In this document: positions 11,301 to 23,204 of the stretch, piece by piece | Position numbering within the stretch: position 1 is the stretch's first letter | Layout: each line of letters starts with the position of its first letter | Assembly: GCF_012273895.1 (NCBI RefSeq) | Contig: NC_052102.1 | Coordinates: 8,356,358 to 8,420,357, forward strand | Reading direction: 5' to 3' | Origin: Zerene cesonia | Taxonomy: Eukaryota; Arthropoda; Insecta; Lepidoptera; Pieridae | DNA: 64,000 nt | Made by a program: the position numbers and the translations under genes | Notes under the pieces: model-generated | What the model saw: only the letters and a program-made list of their open reading frames with translations | Told to the model about the DNA's origin: nothing | Database searches by the model: none

Positions 11301-11500
11301 TCCTACTAATATTATAAATGCGAAAGTTTGTAAGGATGTGTGTGTTTGCTGCTCTTGCAAAAACTACTGAACCGATTGCAATGATATTTGGTACATAGAC
11401 AGCTGGAAACCTGGAAAACATGTAGGCAATTTTTTATCCCAATTCTCCAACGGGATAGGGACTTACGAGTTACGCAGATGAAACCACGGGGCGCAGCTAG
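11301..11500 (-). repeat. SINE-like element
   Basis: Reverse-orientation copy of the family at 10854. It begins TCCTACTAATATTATAAATG and ends GGGGCGCAGCTAG. It faces the 10854 copy about 230 bp away. Confidence 0.85.
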
Positions 11501-11526
11501 TTATTAACTAATATTAAACCTTTAAC

Positions 11527-11598
11527 CTTTGGATTATGGCCTGAACCCTCATAGGAGGCCTGTGTCCCAGCAGTGGGAACATGTATGGGCTGATGATG
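11527..11598 (+). mobile_element. Very short retroposon tail with target-site duplication
   Basis: The element is 72 bp long (GGAGGCCTGTGTCCCAGCAG...GGGCTGATGATG). It is flanked by perfect 11-bp duplications AAACCTTTAAC at 11516-11526 and 11599-11609. It equals the 3' end of the tRNA-derived SINE at 25980-26278. It is a 5'-truncated insertion made by target-primed reverse transcription. Confidence 0.85.
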
Positions 11599-11609
11599 AA
11601 ACCTTTAAC

Positions 11610-14600
11610 ATTTCAAACCCTTACTATGTACTAGTAAATTATACCCACTATAATAGCAAAAACGTATAGTATTATGTTATCTGTACCAGAACGGCTATCC
11701 TTCAGTAGTGTTGGCTGTGACTTATAACTTATTGGTTAAGGGCTAAGGCTTCCGATTGAATTATGAAATGGTTCAAAACTTTAAACGATTTCCCATAATT
11801 GGTAGCTAGGTAATTGATTGTACTTGTTATACTAAATAGTCCAGGATCCATCGCCCATTTTTGCACTTGATTACTATCAAGCTAATAATCCGTGAGTAGC
11901 TTTATTTTGATGAGACGCCCAATAATTTCCGGTAGGAAACTTTCGATTGTGGTAGCTAACAGAGGTAGCAAGGTTAAAATATGTTGATTTGATGATTCTC
12001 AAATATTTATTACTAACTGAATTTTTTTTTGTTAAATCTCAAGACAATTATCTAAATTATTCGAAAAAATATTTGTCCTACAAAATCTATGGTTTGATCA
12101 AAGAGTCCCCTCTTTCCGACATGTATCGATAACGAGGTCATCATAAATGATTACTAACCAGCTGATTTTTTTTTTTTACTTAGTTAATATTCATGTAATT
12201 TAACAGACATATTGTCCTACAAATTGCGCGGTACGTTATCCTGGTCCTACGCTCAGAAATTGTTAACACCACAAGACCATTTTTATATACTAAAATATAG
12301 CACAGCGCAGCGTACTCCAGCGAAACATACTCAGATAAAATAAATATAGTTTAAAAGACAAAAAATTTGAATCAATTTTACTTAAAGACTTTTAACGGAT
12401 TTTAAACGAGAATTATTCATTATATTATATAACCCGACATTTGGAACACTACAGCGAGCATGGTCACCTGCAATTGCGTTTAACGGGTTAAAAAGTCTTT
12501 AATTTCTAAATCAATCTCATTGTCTCTACGAAATTTATTTAATCATGACGATCCTGATCAGGATAACAAGAGAAATTAATAAACATATTGCATGAGTAGT
12601 CACCATTCCTTGGTAAGTTTGAAAAAAATCTGTCCGTTAAAAGCGTGTCAAAATCAAGCCATAGTCGGTTATACCGCAGATAACATAAGTGTGATAAAGT
12701 TAGATTACAGATGAATATTAAGGTAATAGATTTTTTCGTTAACATTGATTCGTAATTTTCTTTAGTTAACATTAAAATATAGCATACCTAATATTGTATG
12801 TTCGTACATACGCGACGCATTTAAAAATCAAATGATTATGAATGGGGCACAGACAATTCAAACAACCTTGTTTAAATTTTAAGAGAATATAAATAGCTGT
12901 ATCTAATTCTAGAAAATATGTAATTTTTGTTGTTTTGATACTAATCAATATATATTCGGAATAGTTTCCGACAACAGTAAATTTTACAGAGAAATGCTTG
13001 AGGCGTTTTATGGAGATTACTTCAAGACACAAAGTCATACAAGAAAGGTAAGGTAAGAAATGAGTAAAATTTAGTATTGATGGAAAAAACATATTATAAT
13101 ATATGCAATTTAACGACAAAAAGGCTCAGCATAACATTAGTAATTCTTTTCACTACTGTTTTATAAAGTCAAAATAATATGACTGTTAGGTACGTGCGGT
13201 AATTTACCTAGGCACTTGTAAGTTACAGCCATACTATAAAACATTACAGTGCCTATTCATTGAGTTATTGAATTGAGTACTTTTAAAATGTTATTACGAT
13301 TTCGTTGTTGGCAAAATTTACGTTTGTTCCCCGCGGTAATGATAGCGATTGTTTTGTTTGTAATATCCACTTTTGTGTTGGTATAATGGGTGCATTCAAC
13401 CAGATGGGCGCGAAGTGTCGCTTTTATCAGCTGTACAAAAGGCGGGAATCAAAGATATTGCGGGTTGCGCAGTGTTGCCATTGTAGAAAAAGACATCGTT
13501 TTATATAATAATAGCTTGTAATCTCGTTTTTGATCATAAGGAAAAATAGGAGATAAAATATGAAATTGCCCTACACTTCCATTTCAATCAAACACAAAAT
13601 ATAAATCGAAATAGTTATTGTATTGAAATGTGACAATATTGTAAAGGTTGTTTTATTGTTACGAGTCATATTATATACGCACCGGCCACCGCAAAAATAA
13701 CAATGTTTACTCGACAATAACTTTGTTATTTCTCACATGAATAGAATCCTAGATAGATGCGTAATAAAGGTATAATATTTACACATATATCATGGAAAGC
13801 ATTATCTCAACATCCTTTGCGTATATCTTATACCTAGCACCCACTAATTAATGAACCGCTAATCAAGCATAGCGCCATGAAAAATGTTTGATTTGGAACC
13901 TCCATCCACCACAAAAATGAGGCGCGTTATTGCGTAAAGCAAAATAGGTCTTCGAAGCGAGTCGCGAACGCGATCGGTTGAATAGAGCAAAATTGGAAGC
14001 AGCAAGCGTGATTACACCACGTTTCCTCCCGTACCTATTGACATTCAAGGCTTAAAATCGAACTCGTGAGCTTATTAGCCCGATACAGCACTCATCAGAT
14101 TCATATTGGAAACCAGGGTTAAGAAATATTCAATTTACGATTAAGTTATGTCATTGTGCCTGTGGAAAATAGACGAGACGATGATAATTTTATATGAAAA
14201 AGAGTTAATCATAAAATATACAAAATTTTAAGAACTTTCTTGTTAAATCATTGTTAGATGCCTATTTTATTTCATCGTGATCAGAGCAATTATAGGGCCA
14301 AATTTTTTGGCGTTTGAACACGCCGATGTCTTCACATTTTTCATTCATATGAGCAATGGTAATGTGCATGAATAATTAACAGACAAATTGACAAATCAAT
14401 ATGAGCTAAACACTGAACCACGACTGTCCTATTAGGTATTAATCCAGGTAGGTACAATTTTTGCCGTGAATCTTAGATTGCTATCTAAATTCACTTATGT
14501 ATATAACGCCGACAAAGGAAACTATAAGAATAATCTGCCACATTTGTGAGTCAGGAGCACTTGTTGTATTTGATAATTAACTTTATAACTAAAATTAAAT

Positions 14601-14654
14601 AAAACTAACGTAAAGTACAATCTATTTAATATAAACTACACAGAACTATACAGT
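11610..14654. other. Gene-free AT-rich stretch
   Basis: Open frames here (for example minus 12772-13119) have no splice context, no motif and AT-driven composition. No repeat was recognised. The stretch 13860-14045 is less AT-rich and may be a further regulatory block. Confidence 0.5.
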
Positions 14655-14834
14655 TTATGGTGGACCTCGTTGCCAGAAGAAAATAAAGAAGCATGCTAGC
14701 TGAGCAATTAATATGACTGCGAATACACCCGCCTTCAAGCAACATTTTATATCCAAACCCTTCGAAGTATTGTCGGGTTCAAGCTGCTCTACGTACGTGG
14801 TATCACATGGAGGTTTTTTGAACCGAAAAGGCAT
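14655..14834 (-). CDS. Small single-pass membrane protein, 59 aa
   Basis: Read on the minus strand from ATG at 14834 to TAA at 14655. Nine bases before the ATG is a clear acceptor (TTTAATTGCAG), so a 5' UTR exon is expected upstream on the minus strand. The protein starts MPFRFKKPPCDTTYVEQLEP, a basic then acidic N-terminal half. It has one hydrophobic helix at about residues 35-55 (AGVFAVILIAQLACFFIFFW) and ends QRGPP. The layout suggests a tail-anchored or type II microprotein. I do not recognise a family. An ATTAAA on the minus strand near 14624 could serve as poly(A) signal. The length alone is not significant; the acceptor plus membrane segment raise it above background. Confidence 0.45.
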   Translation of the reverse strand: MPFRFKKPPCDTTYVEQLEPDNTSKGLDIKCCLKAGVFAVILIAQLACFFIFFWQRGPP

Positions 14835-15010
14835 TTTTACACGCTGCAATTAAATACTGACATGGTCAAGCTTTCGATGATTAACATAATTATTTCAACA
14901 TTTATAATTAAATAACAGTTCGTATTTTTATAACAGTAACGTATTACAGATGATGATTGTGACAGATAAAAATATGAGGTTGGCAGTCAGTTGTCATAAT
15001 GTGTAACAGA

Positions 15011-15310
15011 TTATAATTTTATAAATTTGGCAAAGACAAGTTGCGAGCGAGTGTCGCCATTAGGATAGTCCACGGATGGTCCTTCATAATAATTACCGAA
15101 TGTTACATTCGGTATAGCACAATTATGTGCAGTCTGTGAAATACGGATATTACGATATATTGGAGCATGTGTCGCTTCCACACTCTCCAATAGAATCTTC
15201 TTCGAAATCGCCAAACCTTTCTTACAAACTTCTTGATTATCAATATATCCGCTGATATGTAACGGACTTCTCCTAAGATGCACCCAAGTGTACTTTTTGA
15301 CGTTTCTTTT
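15011..15310 (-). CDS. Possible terminal exon, about 98 codons, unknown
   Basis: A minus-strand frame is open from a possible acceptor (GACAACTAG, near 15313) to TAA at 15011. It has no ATG of its own near the start. The translation has even, protein-like composition (KKYTWVHLRRSPLHISGY, then ...VTFGNYYEGPSVDYPNGDTR). I cannot match it to a family. It does not splice in frame to the 59-aa protein downstream. It could be the last exon of an unseen gene, a pseudogene fragment or chance. Confidence 0.25.
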   Translation of the reverse strand, partial: KRNVKKYTWVHLRRSPLHISGYIDNQEVCKKGLAISKKILLESVEATHAPIYRNIRISQTAHNCAIPNVTFGNYYEGPSVDYPNGDTRSQLVFAKFIKL

Positions 15311-15542
15311 AAAAACTAGTTGTCATTAAGAGTTGTCATAGGAAAAGAATCCCGTTGTTTTACCCGCATAGTTTCCGTTCCCCTAAGATTTCCAGGATAA
15401 AAACTATCTGATGCCTTTTTTCAGGCCTCAAACATGAAGAAAAGCCAGATAGACAAAGATAATTTCGCATTTATAACACAAGAAGAGATTATTAGGAAGA
15501 AAAGGAACTTCTAGGAATAGATTCCAGGAGTTTAATAGTATA

Positions 15543-15658
15543 AAGTGAAGTCCCGTGTCCCCTAGTGGGGTATGGGGCAGATGATGTACATCCGTTTCAC
15601 TGATCGATTTTCTTTAGGGACAAGTAGGTGATCAGCCTTCTGTGTCCTGCCAGACCGA
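15543..15658 (-). mobile_element. 5'-truncated SINE with 15-bp target-site duplication
   Basis: Shares CCCGTGTCC, GGGATATGGGGCAGATGAT-type sequence, TTTCACTGATCGATTTT and CAGCCTTCTGTGTCCTGC with the SINE at 16262-16458, but lacks its tRNA head. Flanked by perfect GAGTTTAATAGTATA repeats at 15528-15542 and 15659-15673. Confidence 0.85.
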
Positions 15659-16261
15659 GAGTTTAATAGTATACAAACTACATATTTATATATGTACCAA
15701 TTACATTCATTTTAATAAGTATATTTTAGATTTTGAACTTCTTTTTTTATGTAGGGATCAATATAGCTCTATATATGTAATAGTCTCGTGTCACTATGTA
15801 AGTTACCCTACTCCGCCGAAATGGCTGGAGTTTTGTGTACATATCGGGTAGTTCTGAGAATCGGCCAACATTGATATTTCATACCCCTAAATGATAAGAG
15901 TAAGGCAGTACAGCGTTTGCCCGGTCAGCTAGTAATATATAAATCATCACTCCTGAATAAGCTATTGTTTTTTTAATTCAAAACCAGTTAGGACAACACA
16001 CAAATATACGGCAACTGCAGTGATCATTTTTACAATGGATCTTCAGACATATTAATATGACTATTGGATATTGACTATTGGATTCGTACTATTGGATAAT
16101 AGAAATAGTAAATTTCTTAATAACTTTTATATAAACTTAGTATTACCAGGTATATGTTTGTGCCAATAAAGCATTAACGGCCCGGCCAAGCTCCACCCGT
16201 GGTACGTATTACCTTCCCATAAGAACCTTCCTTGTGCCTTAACAACAACCCAATGAAGCAA

Positions 16262-16458
16262 AAGTAAAGTCCCGTGTCCTCTACTGGGATATGGGGCAGA
16301 TGATATACATCTGTTTCACTGATCGATTTTTTATCGACAAGTAGGTGATCAGCCTTCTGTGTCCTGCTAGACGTTTTTTTTGTGCGTCTCCACCGGGAAT
16401 CGAACCCAGGACCCCCGGTTCTACGCTCACAAGTTAACCACTGTACCAAGGAGGCGGT
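16262..16458 (-). mobile_element. tRNA-derived SINE with 11-bp target-site duplication
   Basis: On the minus strand the head carries a pol III A box (TGGTACAGTGG, 16438-16448) and B box (GGTTCGATTCC, 16396-16406), so it is tRNA-derived. The body matches the truncated copy at 15543-15658. Perfect CAATGAAGCAA duplications lie at 16251-16261 and 16459-16469, so the ends are exact and the insertion is fairly young. It sits inside or beside an older repeat remnant (16150-16250, CCCGGCCAAGCTCCACCCG). Confidence 0.9.
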
Positions 16459-16542
16459 CAATGAAGCAAGCAAGCCATTAATTAGGAAGTCTGCTAATCA
16501 TATATTGATTACTAATAGTTTGGTTTGTTAATAATCACACTA

Positions 16543-16730
16543 TCATACTAATATTATAAATGTGATTTTTTTTGTTCGAATGTTTGTCCGTCTATAACGC
16601 TGCAATCACTGAACGGATTTTGAGGAAATTTGGTATTCAGACGGCTGACTTGGGTGATACGATACTTTTTATCCCGATTAAATGCACACAGGAATAGGAT
16701 ATCCGGGCGGAGCCGGGACGACCTCCTAGT
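16543..16730 (-). repeat. SINE-like element, diverged
   Basis: ATCATACTAATATTATAAATG...ACTGAACGGATTTTG...GGGCGGAGCCGGGACG...CTAGT. Same layout as the copy at 11301-11500 but with a different interior, so a related subfamily. Confidence 0.7.
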
Positions 16731-16915
16731 AATATAATAGCTGAAAAATTTGTTTGTTTGAAAGCGCTGATTTCAAGAACTACTGGACAGAATTAAGACG
16801 TTTTTACCGCGACAACCGTTTTTTTCAAGTGATCCTTGAATGCATGCATTCACATTCATTCATGCATGACTGAAACATGTACCACGGGCGAAGCCGGGGC
16901 AGATCGTTAGTAATA
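16731..16915 (-). repeat. SINE-like element, adjacent copy
   Basis: Starts AATATAATAGCTGAAAAATTT and ends CACGGGCGAAGCCGGGGCAG. It directly abuts the previous element, giving a head-to-tail pair of related repeats. Confidence 0.6.
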
Positions 16916-18279
16916 AATACACTTTCGCCCTTATAAGTACCAATAGAAAATGTAGACTGTACCATTCCTTGTTATATAAGAAGCAACAATGACATATCGA
17001 TTTCAACTTTTTGCTTCAAAAATAAACTCTTTATTTTTAAAAGAAAATCTCTATGTTTAGGTTTTAATTACTATAAAATCGTTATGAATTTTATTTGTTT
17101 TAAAATCGTTATGGAACATTCATATTTGACTCTTCTATTGTATTAATTCCAATTTAGCGAGTGAGAGAGAGAGAGAGAAAGTGGCTGGTAACACAATTGG
17201 GCCATCTTTTGTTCTGGGCTCGCCTTCTTTCAGAAGCGCCTGCAACAACTGTTAGAACGATAGCTTTACAATGCTACAGTATTGTCGCGAAGTTAATTGT
17301 TCCTTGCTGCACGAGGGTTACTTAATGACTCGGTAATTTGGTGTTGAGTCTGCAGCATTGAGGGTAGGCATCAATTTAGTGTAACAAGAAACTAATTCTG
17401 CGCGTATAAAGTTTAATAGTCAGTGTTTAATTTTTTCTATTGCGTTTAATGTTAAGTGAATTTGCAATGATTATTATTACAAAACAATACAGAAAAAAGC
17501 TTATAACGATGTACATAATATTTTTATAAATACATTCAAATTCCTTGGAATACAAAGGGAATATCTTTTTAGTTTATATTAAATGCCTGCCTGCAATTAA
17601 TTTACCTCAATATCGACTGAATCGGATTCAGATAATAAAATTATCAACAAAAAAACATGATACGCTTCAAACATCCATCGTTTAAATAAATTATATTTAA
17701 AATGGAAAATCAAAAATTCCATGTATTTTCTTGAAATTAGTTCTTCACTCGTGCTCAAACTAAAATATAGAACATTTTCCACAAAGGTATTCATCGAGCT
17801 AGCTAAGGAGTGAATCTTTGAATGCCACCAAATTGTATGAGAGTAGTCCTCTTTCAAAACTTCTCGTGAATAGTGTTAATTCGCTATAGCGAATTTGCTC
17901 GACGCTCGTCAATGGACTATTTGGAGACTTGAGAAGCGTGCAGCCTCACAAAGTCGCAATATTGTGTATGGAAAACGCGGGGAATATGAATGGAGTTTCG
18001 TGGAAAGGGACACGCAATGGGGCGGTTTTCTAAAGAGCTCTCAACGAGAATATTCAACAATTCTCACACTAGAACGTTTGACATTATGACGCTTCGGCTT
18101 CTATTCTATGCATTTTGTTACGTGATAAATGCGAGAGCAAATTGCTTTCTGAAAGTTTCATTCAATATGTGGCAACAATTACCTACGATTACATTTAGAA
18201 AAAGTTAATTTAAAGTACATATTCACAAGTAAATATGCGTAATTATAACACTTTTCAAGGGTTTATGTCTTAACAAAAT
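16916..18279. other. Gene-free stretch
   Basis: Contains a short (GA)n run near 17163-17178. The minus frame 17597-17857 (86 codons, ending before a GAG-GTAAAT donor-like site) is not supported by any motif. The stretch 17880-18110 is slightly GC-enriched. Confidence 0.4.
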
Positions 18280-18600
18280 TTAAACAATTACAATGCCTCG
18301 CATACAATTCCACAAACATTTGTTGTGAATATGAAATATCACAGGGAACTCTTGTAGCCCTTGGATTTCCAGTGCTACATCGCTGCGAAAGCGAAAAGGA
18401 AAAATCGGGGCGTGCCTGAACAAAGCCACCTATACAATAGGGCCGCGCGAACAATGCTAACTAGAGATGCTGGCGCTTGTATCATTCGCAGATAAAGACG
18501 GCACCATCGACACAACAGTCGGCACTTACCAAGTGGCACTTTCGGACTAATTATATGGCACATAATTAGGCTATGGGTGTCGCTGTTGTGAGATGAGGGA
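18280..18600. promoter_or_regulatory. GC-enriched block with SOX-type motifs
   Basis: Near-balanced base composition in an AT-rich setting. It carries ACAATG, ACAATAG and AACAATG motifs on both strands and no coding signal. This composition and motif density fit a cis-regulatory element. Confidence 0.35.
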
Positions 18601-18779
18601 GCGCCACACTAGGTTCAAAGCGGTTCAAAATTTAATTTCAACATGTTTGGTCAGCCTAGAAATAAGATGTTTAGAACTCCTTTTATTTATTTAAAGCAGA
18701 GTTTTATTTTTATTATTTAGTATTATCTACGCAATTGTAAAACTTACATAGGACATTAATATTTAAATTTAACACAGAA

Positions 18780-19190
18780 TATAACGAATTGCGCTTTGAG
18801 TTCACTCCGTTGGCCGCACATATCGGAGTAAACACACACTTATCGGCATATTAAAATCCAAACGGCACTTAGAACATAGAACATCCGCAAGCTCAGCACT
18901 AACAACGGAGTCCACAACAATGTGCCCTCTGAAGAGCTCCGAACAATCGAATGAAGACAATAAGCAGCGATACTCGGAGACAAAAAGAGGCGAAATAAAG
19001 GCTCACTTGTTTCCTGGCCGCATTGTGAGGAACGGGAGAGGGCAGAGACAAAAGCATAATGTGCCACGGGCCCAAACAATGGAAACTCAGCCATTATTGT
19101 TACTGTAGCGACGCTTTAGCGAAATATGTACGCGAACTTGACATGCTGTGATGGCCTTGCTTGACGAGCTTTGTGCGCTACGCACTCACT
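18780..19190. promoter_or_regulatory. GC-enriched block, densest SOX-type motif cluster
   Basis: Within about 300 bp there are ACAACAATGTG, GAACAATCG, GACAATAAG, GACAAAAAG, CATTGTGAGG, GACAAAAGC, AACAATGG and CCATTATTGTT. Frames on both strands look accidental. This is the best enhancer candidate in the gene desert. Confidence 0.4.
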
Positions 19191-20952
19191 GGGTCATGAT
19201 TATATGTAATTTACTTTGTTTACCTTGTATTGTGGTTTAGCTCAAGATTGCAACGACATTATGAACTTATCCAGTTATACATATATTTATAATTTCACTC
19301 CGATTTGATAAGTCATCATAAATCTTAAATAGAATTTTCTAACTCTATTTATAAAACAAGAAAATGTGGTCCATATAAATATCATCAACTAGAATGAATG
19401 ATAGAAACTAAGCAGTTTAACCTAGCGCCACCCTAAATTCAACAATAGCTTGAATGTAAAAAATTCTTTAATTGAAGTCAATTGAAAGAGTTCGATTTAT
19501 TACTGATCCATCAAACTTTCATGTTGTACCTTGTACCCGTCCAATGGCCTGTAGGGGCGATAACAATAAATGAAAAGCATATTGCATAAACTCTTTCTGA
19601 CAATCAACTCTATCTTATAATAAATAATAGGGATTTGTATTGATTTTTACCACGAAAATCTTTAACATTTGAAAGAAAAAGGAGGCTAAGGAGTCAATTA
19701 GTGTCTCTCAAAATGGCCAGTATAAAATTGTACTTAGGACCGTCCACTCTCGCTAGAGGCCTACCTATACATTCACCCTAACTATATTTTTCCATATCAG
19801 TCCAGCGGAATGGAGCATCATTTCGTTACGGGCAAAAAGATATACCAACGTTTGATCTTACGCGTTATGACTCCTACAGTGCTATCGGCTAAAAAGGGAT
19901 GAATTTTAATAGATTGTAAGGGTACATTTTATTAGAACTTTATAATTGAAAGCTATTTCTGCTTATTATGCGAGATACTATTTGTTAATACAGATGTGTA
20001 TTACGCAGGCATAACTTGAGAAGTTAAAGGTGAAGAGACATTGAAGAGATCTCAATTCCAGGATTTCCTGATGTTCGCATAACAAATGTCAAACCTTTGA
20101 CTTTCATAGAAGAAAAGTTAAATTAAACTAGATTTTTTAAAAATGCCATTAAAATATATAGTTTTAATGGATTGATTCTATTGATCTTCGATTCTTCGGT
20201 AACAATCATGAGTTGATTTCCCAAATGAAGACAATAAAACAGTAAGTAGTTGAACAAGTTAAAATTACTAAGAACAAGGTATGGTGTATGAGACTAAAAT
20301 CACAATCCACAATTCTAGAGCACTCACTAAAGATGCAGATTAGACATATTTTGCATGTAAATGAAATAAGCAAACCACATTCAAGCAAATATTACCAAAA
20401 GCAGAATTCACCACGCTCGGACGAGTTTCAATGGGCGCCGGCTCTCGCGGGCACGTATCAAAATTCAATCTTTTACTATTACATTGCCATATTCAAATTG
20501 AAATTTGATTTTTCACTCTTTTTGCTTCAAATGCACATTCTGATTTATCAGTGCAGTAGTAGGTACCGGCTCTTTGTATCAAAAATATGATGTATTTTAA
20601 ATTCAGATACTTTTTGATTATAATAAATAACTATGTGAGTAAACTTCCTCATTTTAATCTTAGCGAAGGAGTTGCACATTTTATAAATTTTTTGTTATGT
20701 ACTTTTCCTAGCAACCCGATGTTTAATTATTTATACTTATCTAGCCACTGATCTACAAAAACATCCAAATATAACTTAAAAATACATCACAGACGGTGGA
20801 CTTATCACGTAAGAATGATTTCTTCCGGGCACCCCCTCTATGTGGTGAAGGTACAAACGGAAGGGAAGATATTTTGTAATTTACATGTTTAAATGAAATA
20901 TCCAATTTACATTCAAGCATATATTACAATTTGCGTAAATCACTTTTTTTTT
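19191..20952. other. Gene-free AT-rich stretch
   Basis: No coding or RNA gene signal was found. The 100-codon frame at 20288-20590 is of low complexity and unsupported. Confidence 0.45.
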
Positions 20953-21064
20953 GTATTTCGGAGTTGAGCATGTATCGACTCAAATTGGGCCAGCTCGACC
21001 TGCGTAATGTACCATACTCCCAAAGAAGATCCGCGTGCATCCGCGTGGCATTGCTACCGAAATA
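20953..21064 (-). repeat. Interspersed repeat fragment
   Basis: On the minus strand it carries GAGCTGGCCCAATTTGAGTCG, related to GAGCTGGCCCAATTCGTGCCG in the element at 39591-39930. Confidence 0.5.
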
Positions 21065-21419
21065 TAGGAGCAAATAGTAGTTTCCAAAAACCCTGTAAAT
21101 TTGTGCATACTTTATGTTATAAAGATACTTTTATATTTTCGTACAAATTTAACGTTAGAATCTTAGGAAATCATTATCTCGAATAATTAACTCAACCCGC
21201 AAAAAAATTTGCAGATTTCATATAAAGCCACGTGTCTAACTCAACACGCCCAGACTTTACAAGTATGTATGCAAAAGAGCAAATTAACTGATAAACAGCA
21301 GTTATAAAAAAAATACCTGTTATGAGATATTATATTGTTTTTATACCTATTTAATAAAATGAATTTTATCGTACTTAATTAATGAGAAATTCAATTGATA
21401 AAGATTAGAAATATTTAAG

Positions 21420-21540
21420 GGGCCTCCGATTCCCCCACTCACCGGATAAAAAACGTGCAATTTCACGGTTCTCTGTGGTGATTGGCCCAATTCGTGCTGA
21501 AGCAAGCTCGACTCCCATATGAAACCTAGCCATGAGGCTT
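21420..21540 (+). repeat. Interspersed repeat fragment
   Basis: GGGCCTCCGATTCCCCCACTC...TTGGCCCAATTCGTGCTGAAG...GCTCGACTCCCA closely follows positions 39795-39927, with an internal deletion. Confidence 0.75.
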
Positions 21541-22399
21541 CGGGAAAGAAAAGGCAGTCAAGCAGATCTTCACAGATGTAATAAATAGGTATTACCTGTA
21601 CATGGCTGCTTAAATTGACAATCTAGCTGCAATTATAACCAATGAAATGAAATAATAAGGCACTCGATTTTCCACTATGGGTATAGGAAACAATAAACGC
21701 AGAACTAGCTAAACAATATTCAATTTATTCATTATCCAATTACGTATCAGCATTCCTAGCGATCTGTGTTGCTAAGTCACTATCAGACGAACAATAGGTT
21801 GATAGTTCCCGAAGCTCAGGTTCGGTTCTATTGTAATGAATTAATTAATAAAATAAAGGGGACGGGTGGGGGTGGCTTTTGTCCAGTAAGGATGGATCTG
21901 ATCTCATTAACGAGTCATTGTGGTGGTGGAACAAAGGCAGTGGTCAGCGCGCACCTAAGCAATCGCGTCATCCTTCCATACTCATGCCACAAAGGGTTAT
22001 TATGCTAGGCTTTCGGCTCTATTGAACAAGTTATAAATCATTTGTTATTAAATTTATTTTACATAGGTCAGAATTAATTGGTGGTAAATTATTTTTCTTC
22101 ATTTTATACTCTCTTGATTATTTTCCATTTATTATGTGGCTTTACCAAGGGAAATGAATGGTGAATGCAAAAATATGTAGTACAAATTGAATATTATGTA
22201 CTTAAATGTAAACATTTATTGTTAATATTTATAGCCATGGTTCGTTTATTGAATTATGTAAGAGCTATTCGATATAGGTAGTTTTTGTTATACATAATCG
22301 AACAGTTCTTGTGATATCAGTAGAGTTAAAGCAAATGACAAACTTTTCTAATACGATTCTTCAAAATGATTATCATATCCTTTTAAGAACGTCACGTCT

Positions 22400-22545
22400 A
22401 TACTATAATAAAATAAAGCTGATGAGTTGGTGTGCTTGTTTGTTTTTTATTCTGTTTGAACGTGTCAATGAAGAAATGACTGTACCAGTGAGGAACAGGT
22501 GATAAAGGCTGTATACGTGCCACGGGCGTAGCTGAGGCGGACCAT
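22400..22545 (-). repeat. SINE-like remnant
   Basis: Starts TATACTATAATAAAATAAAGC and ends GCCACGGGCGTAGCTGAGGC, the decayed ends of the family at 16731-16915. Confidence 0.45.
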
Positions 22546-22869
22546 TAATTAAATATAAAACGGGGGTATGTTTGAAGTGTTGCTCTATTTTATTAAGCTA
22601 TCTTGGTTTGTGGATAGAATTAAATCTCTAATAATAGTACTATAGACTATCGTAATGTTGCCCATCTGTTTATATTTAAATCAATCTATAGAAAAAAAAC
22701 AGATATTTAGATTCGCCTAACTACAAAAGAGAAGCTTATAGCTTCTCTTATGTATGATGCTACTGTATACAAAGACCTCGCAATCCGAACATATGTTCCG
22801 ACTCCAATGAAAAACATAATATATTTTCTTCTAGTCTATTCACTATTGTGTTTTTGAAGTTCAATCCCA

Positions 22870-23130
22870 AGGTCAACACTTGTTCGTCGATTGCTGTGAG
22901 GTACGGTATCACATCAAGTCATCCAACTCCCGCTAAAAGAAGGAATTCTTTCACAAAAGTTCCCGCCAGCGGACAATAGATGGCGTTTGATCTAGATAAC
23001 GATATGTTAACATTGTCACAATAGAGACGGTAATGGTGCGATTGTGCTTGGCACAATGCTTTTAGGTGTCGCCTCCAACAATGGACTTCGATCTGCTACT
23101 GTTGAGCTCCACCGAACTATTGTAGGAAAA
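22870..23130. promoter_or_regulatory. GC-enriched block with SOX-type and AGATGGCG motifs
   Basis: Contains GGACAATAGATGGCG (the TAGATGGCGT motif is at 22977-22986), CACAATAGAG, GCACAATGC, AACAATGG and CTATTGTAGG. No coding signal. Confidence 0.35.
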
Positions 23131-23204
23131 AAAGTGTTAGGATTCATCACTATTTTCTTATACAATAGTCTAATAATATAAAAACTACTTTGGTTCCTCT
23201 AATC

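Noticed and set aside
12772..13119. 115-codon minus-strand frame
   Set aside because: Rich in Cys, Ile, Phe and Tyr as AT-rich DNA gives; no splice or motif support.
16174..16473. 99-codon minus-strand frame
   Set aside because: Almost all of it is the tRNA-derived SINE at 16262-16458.
19705..19730. Possible mir-193-like sequence (GGCCAGTATA)
   Set aside because: Only the first bases agree and there is no hairpin partner.
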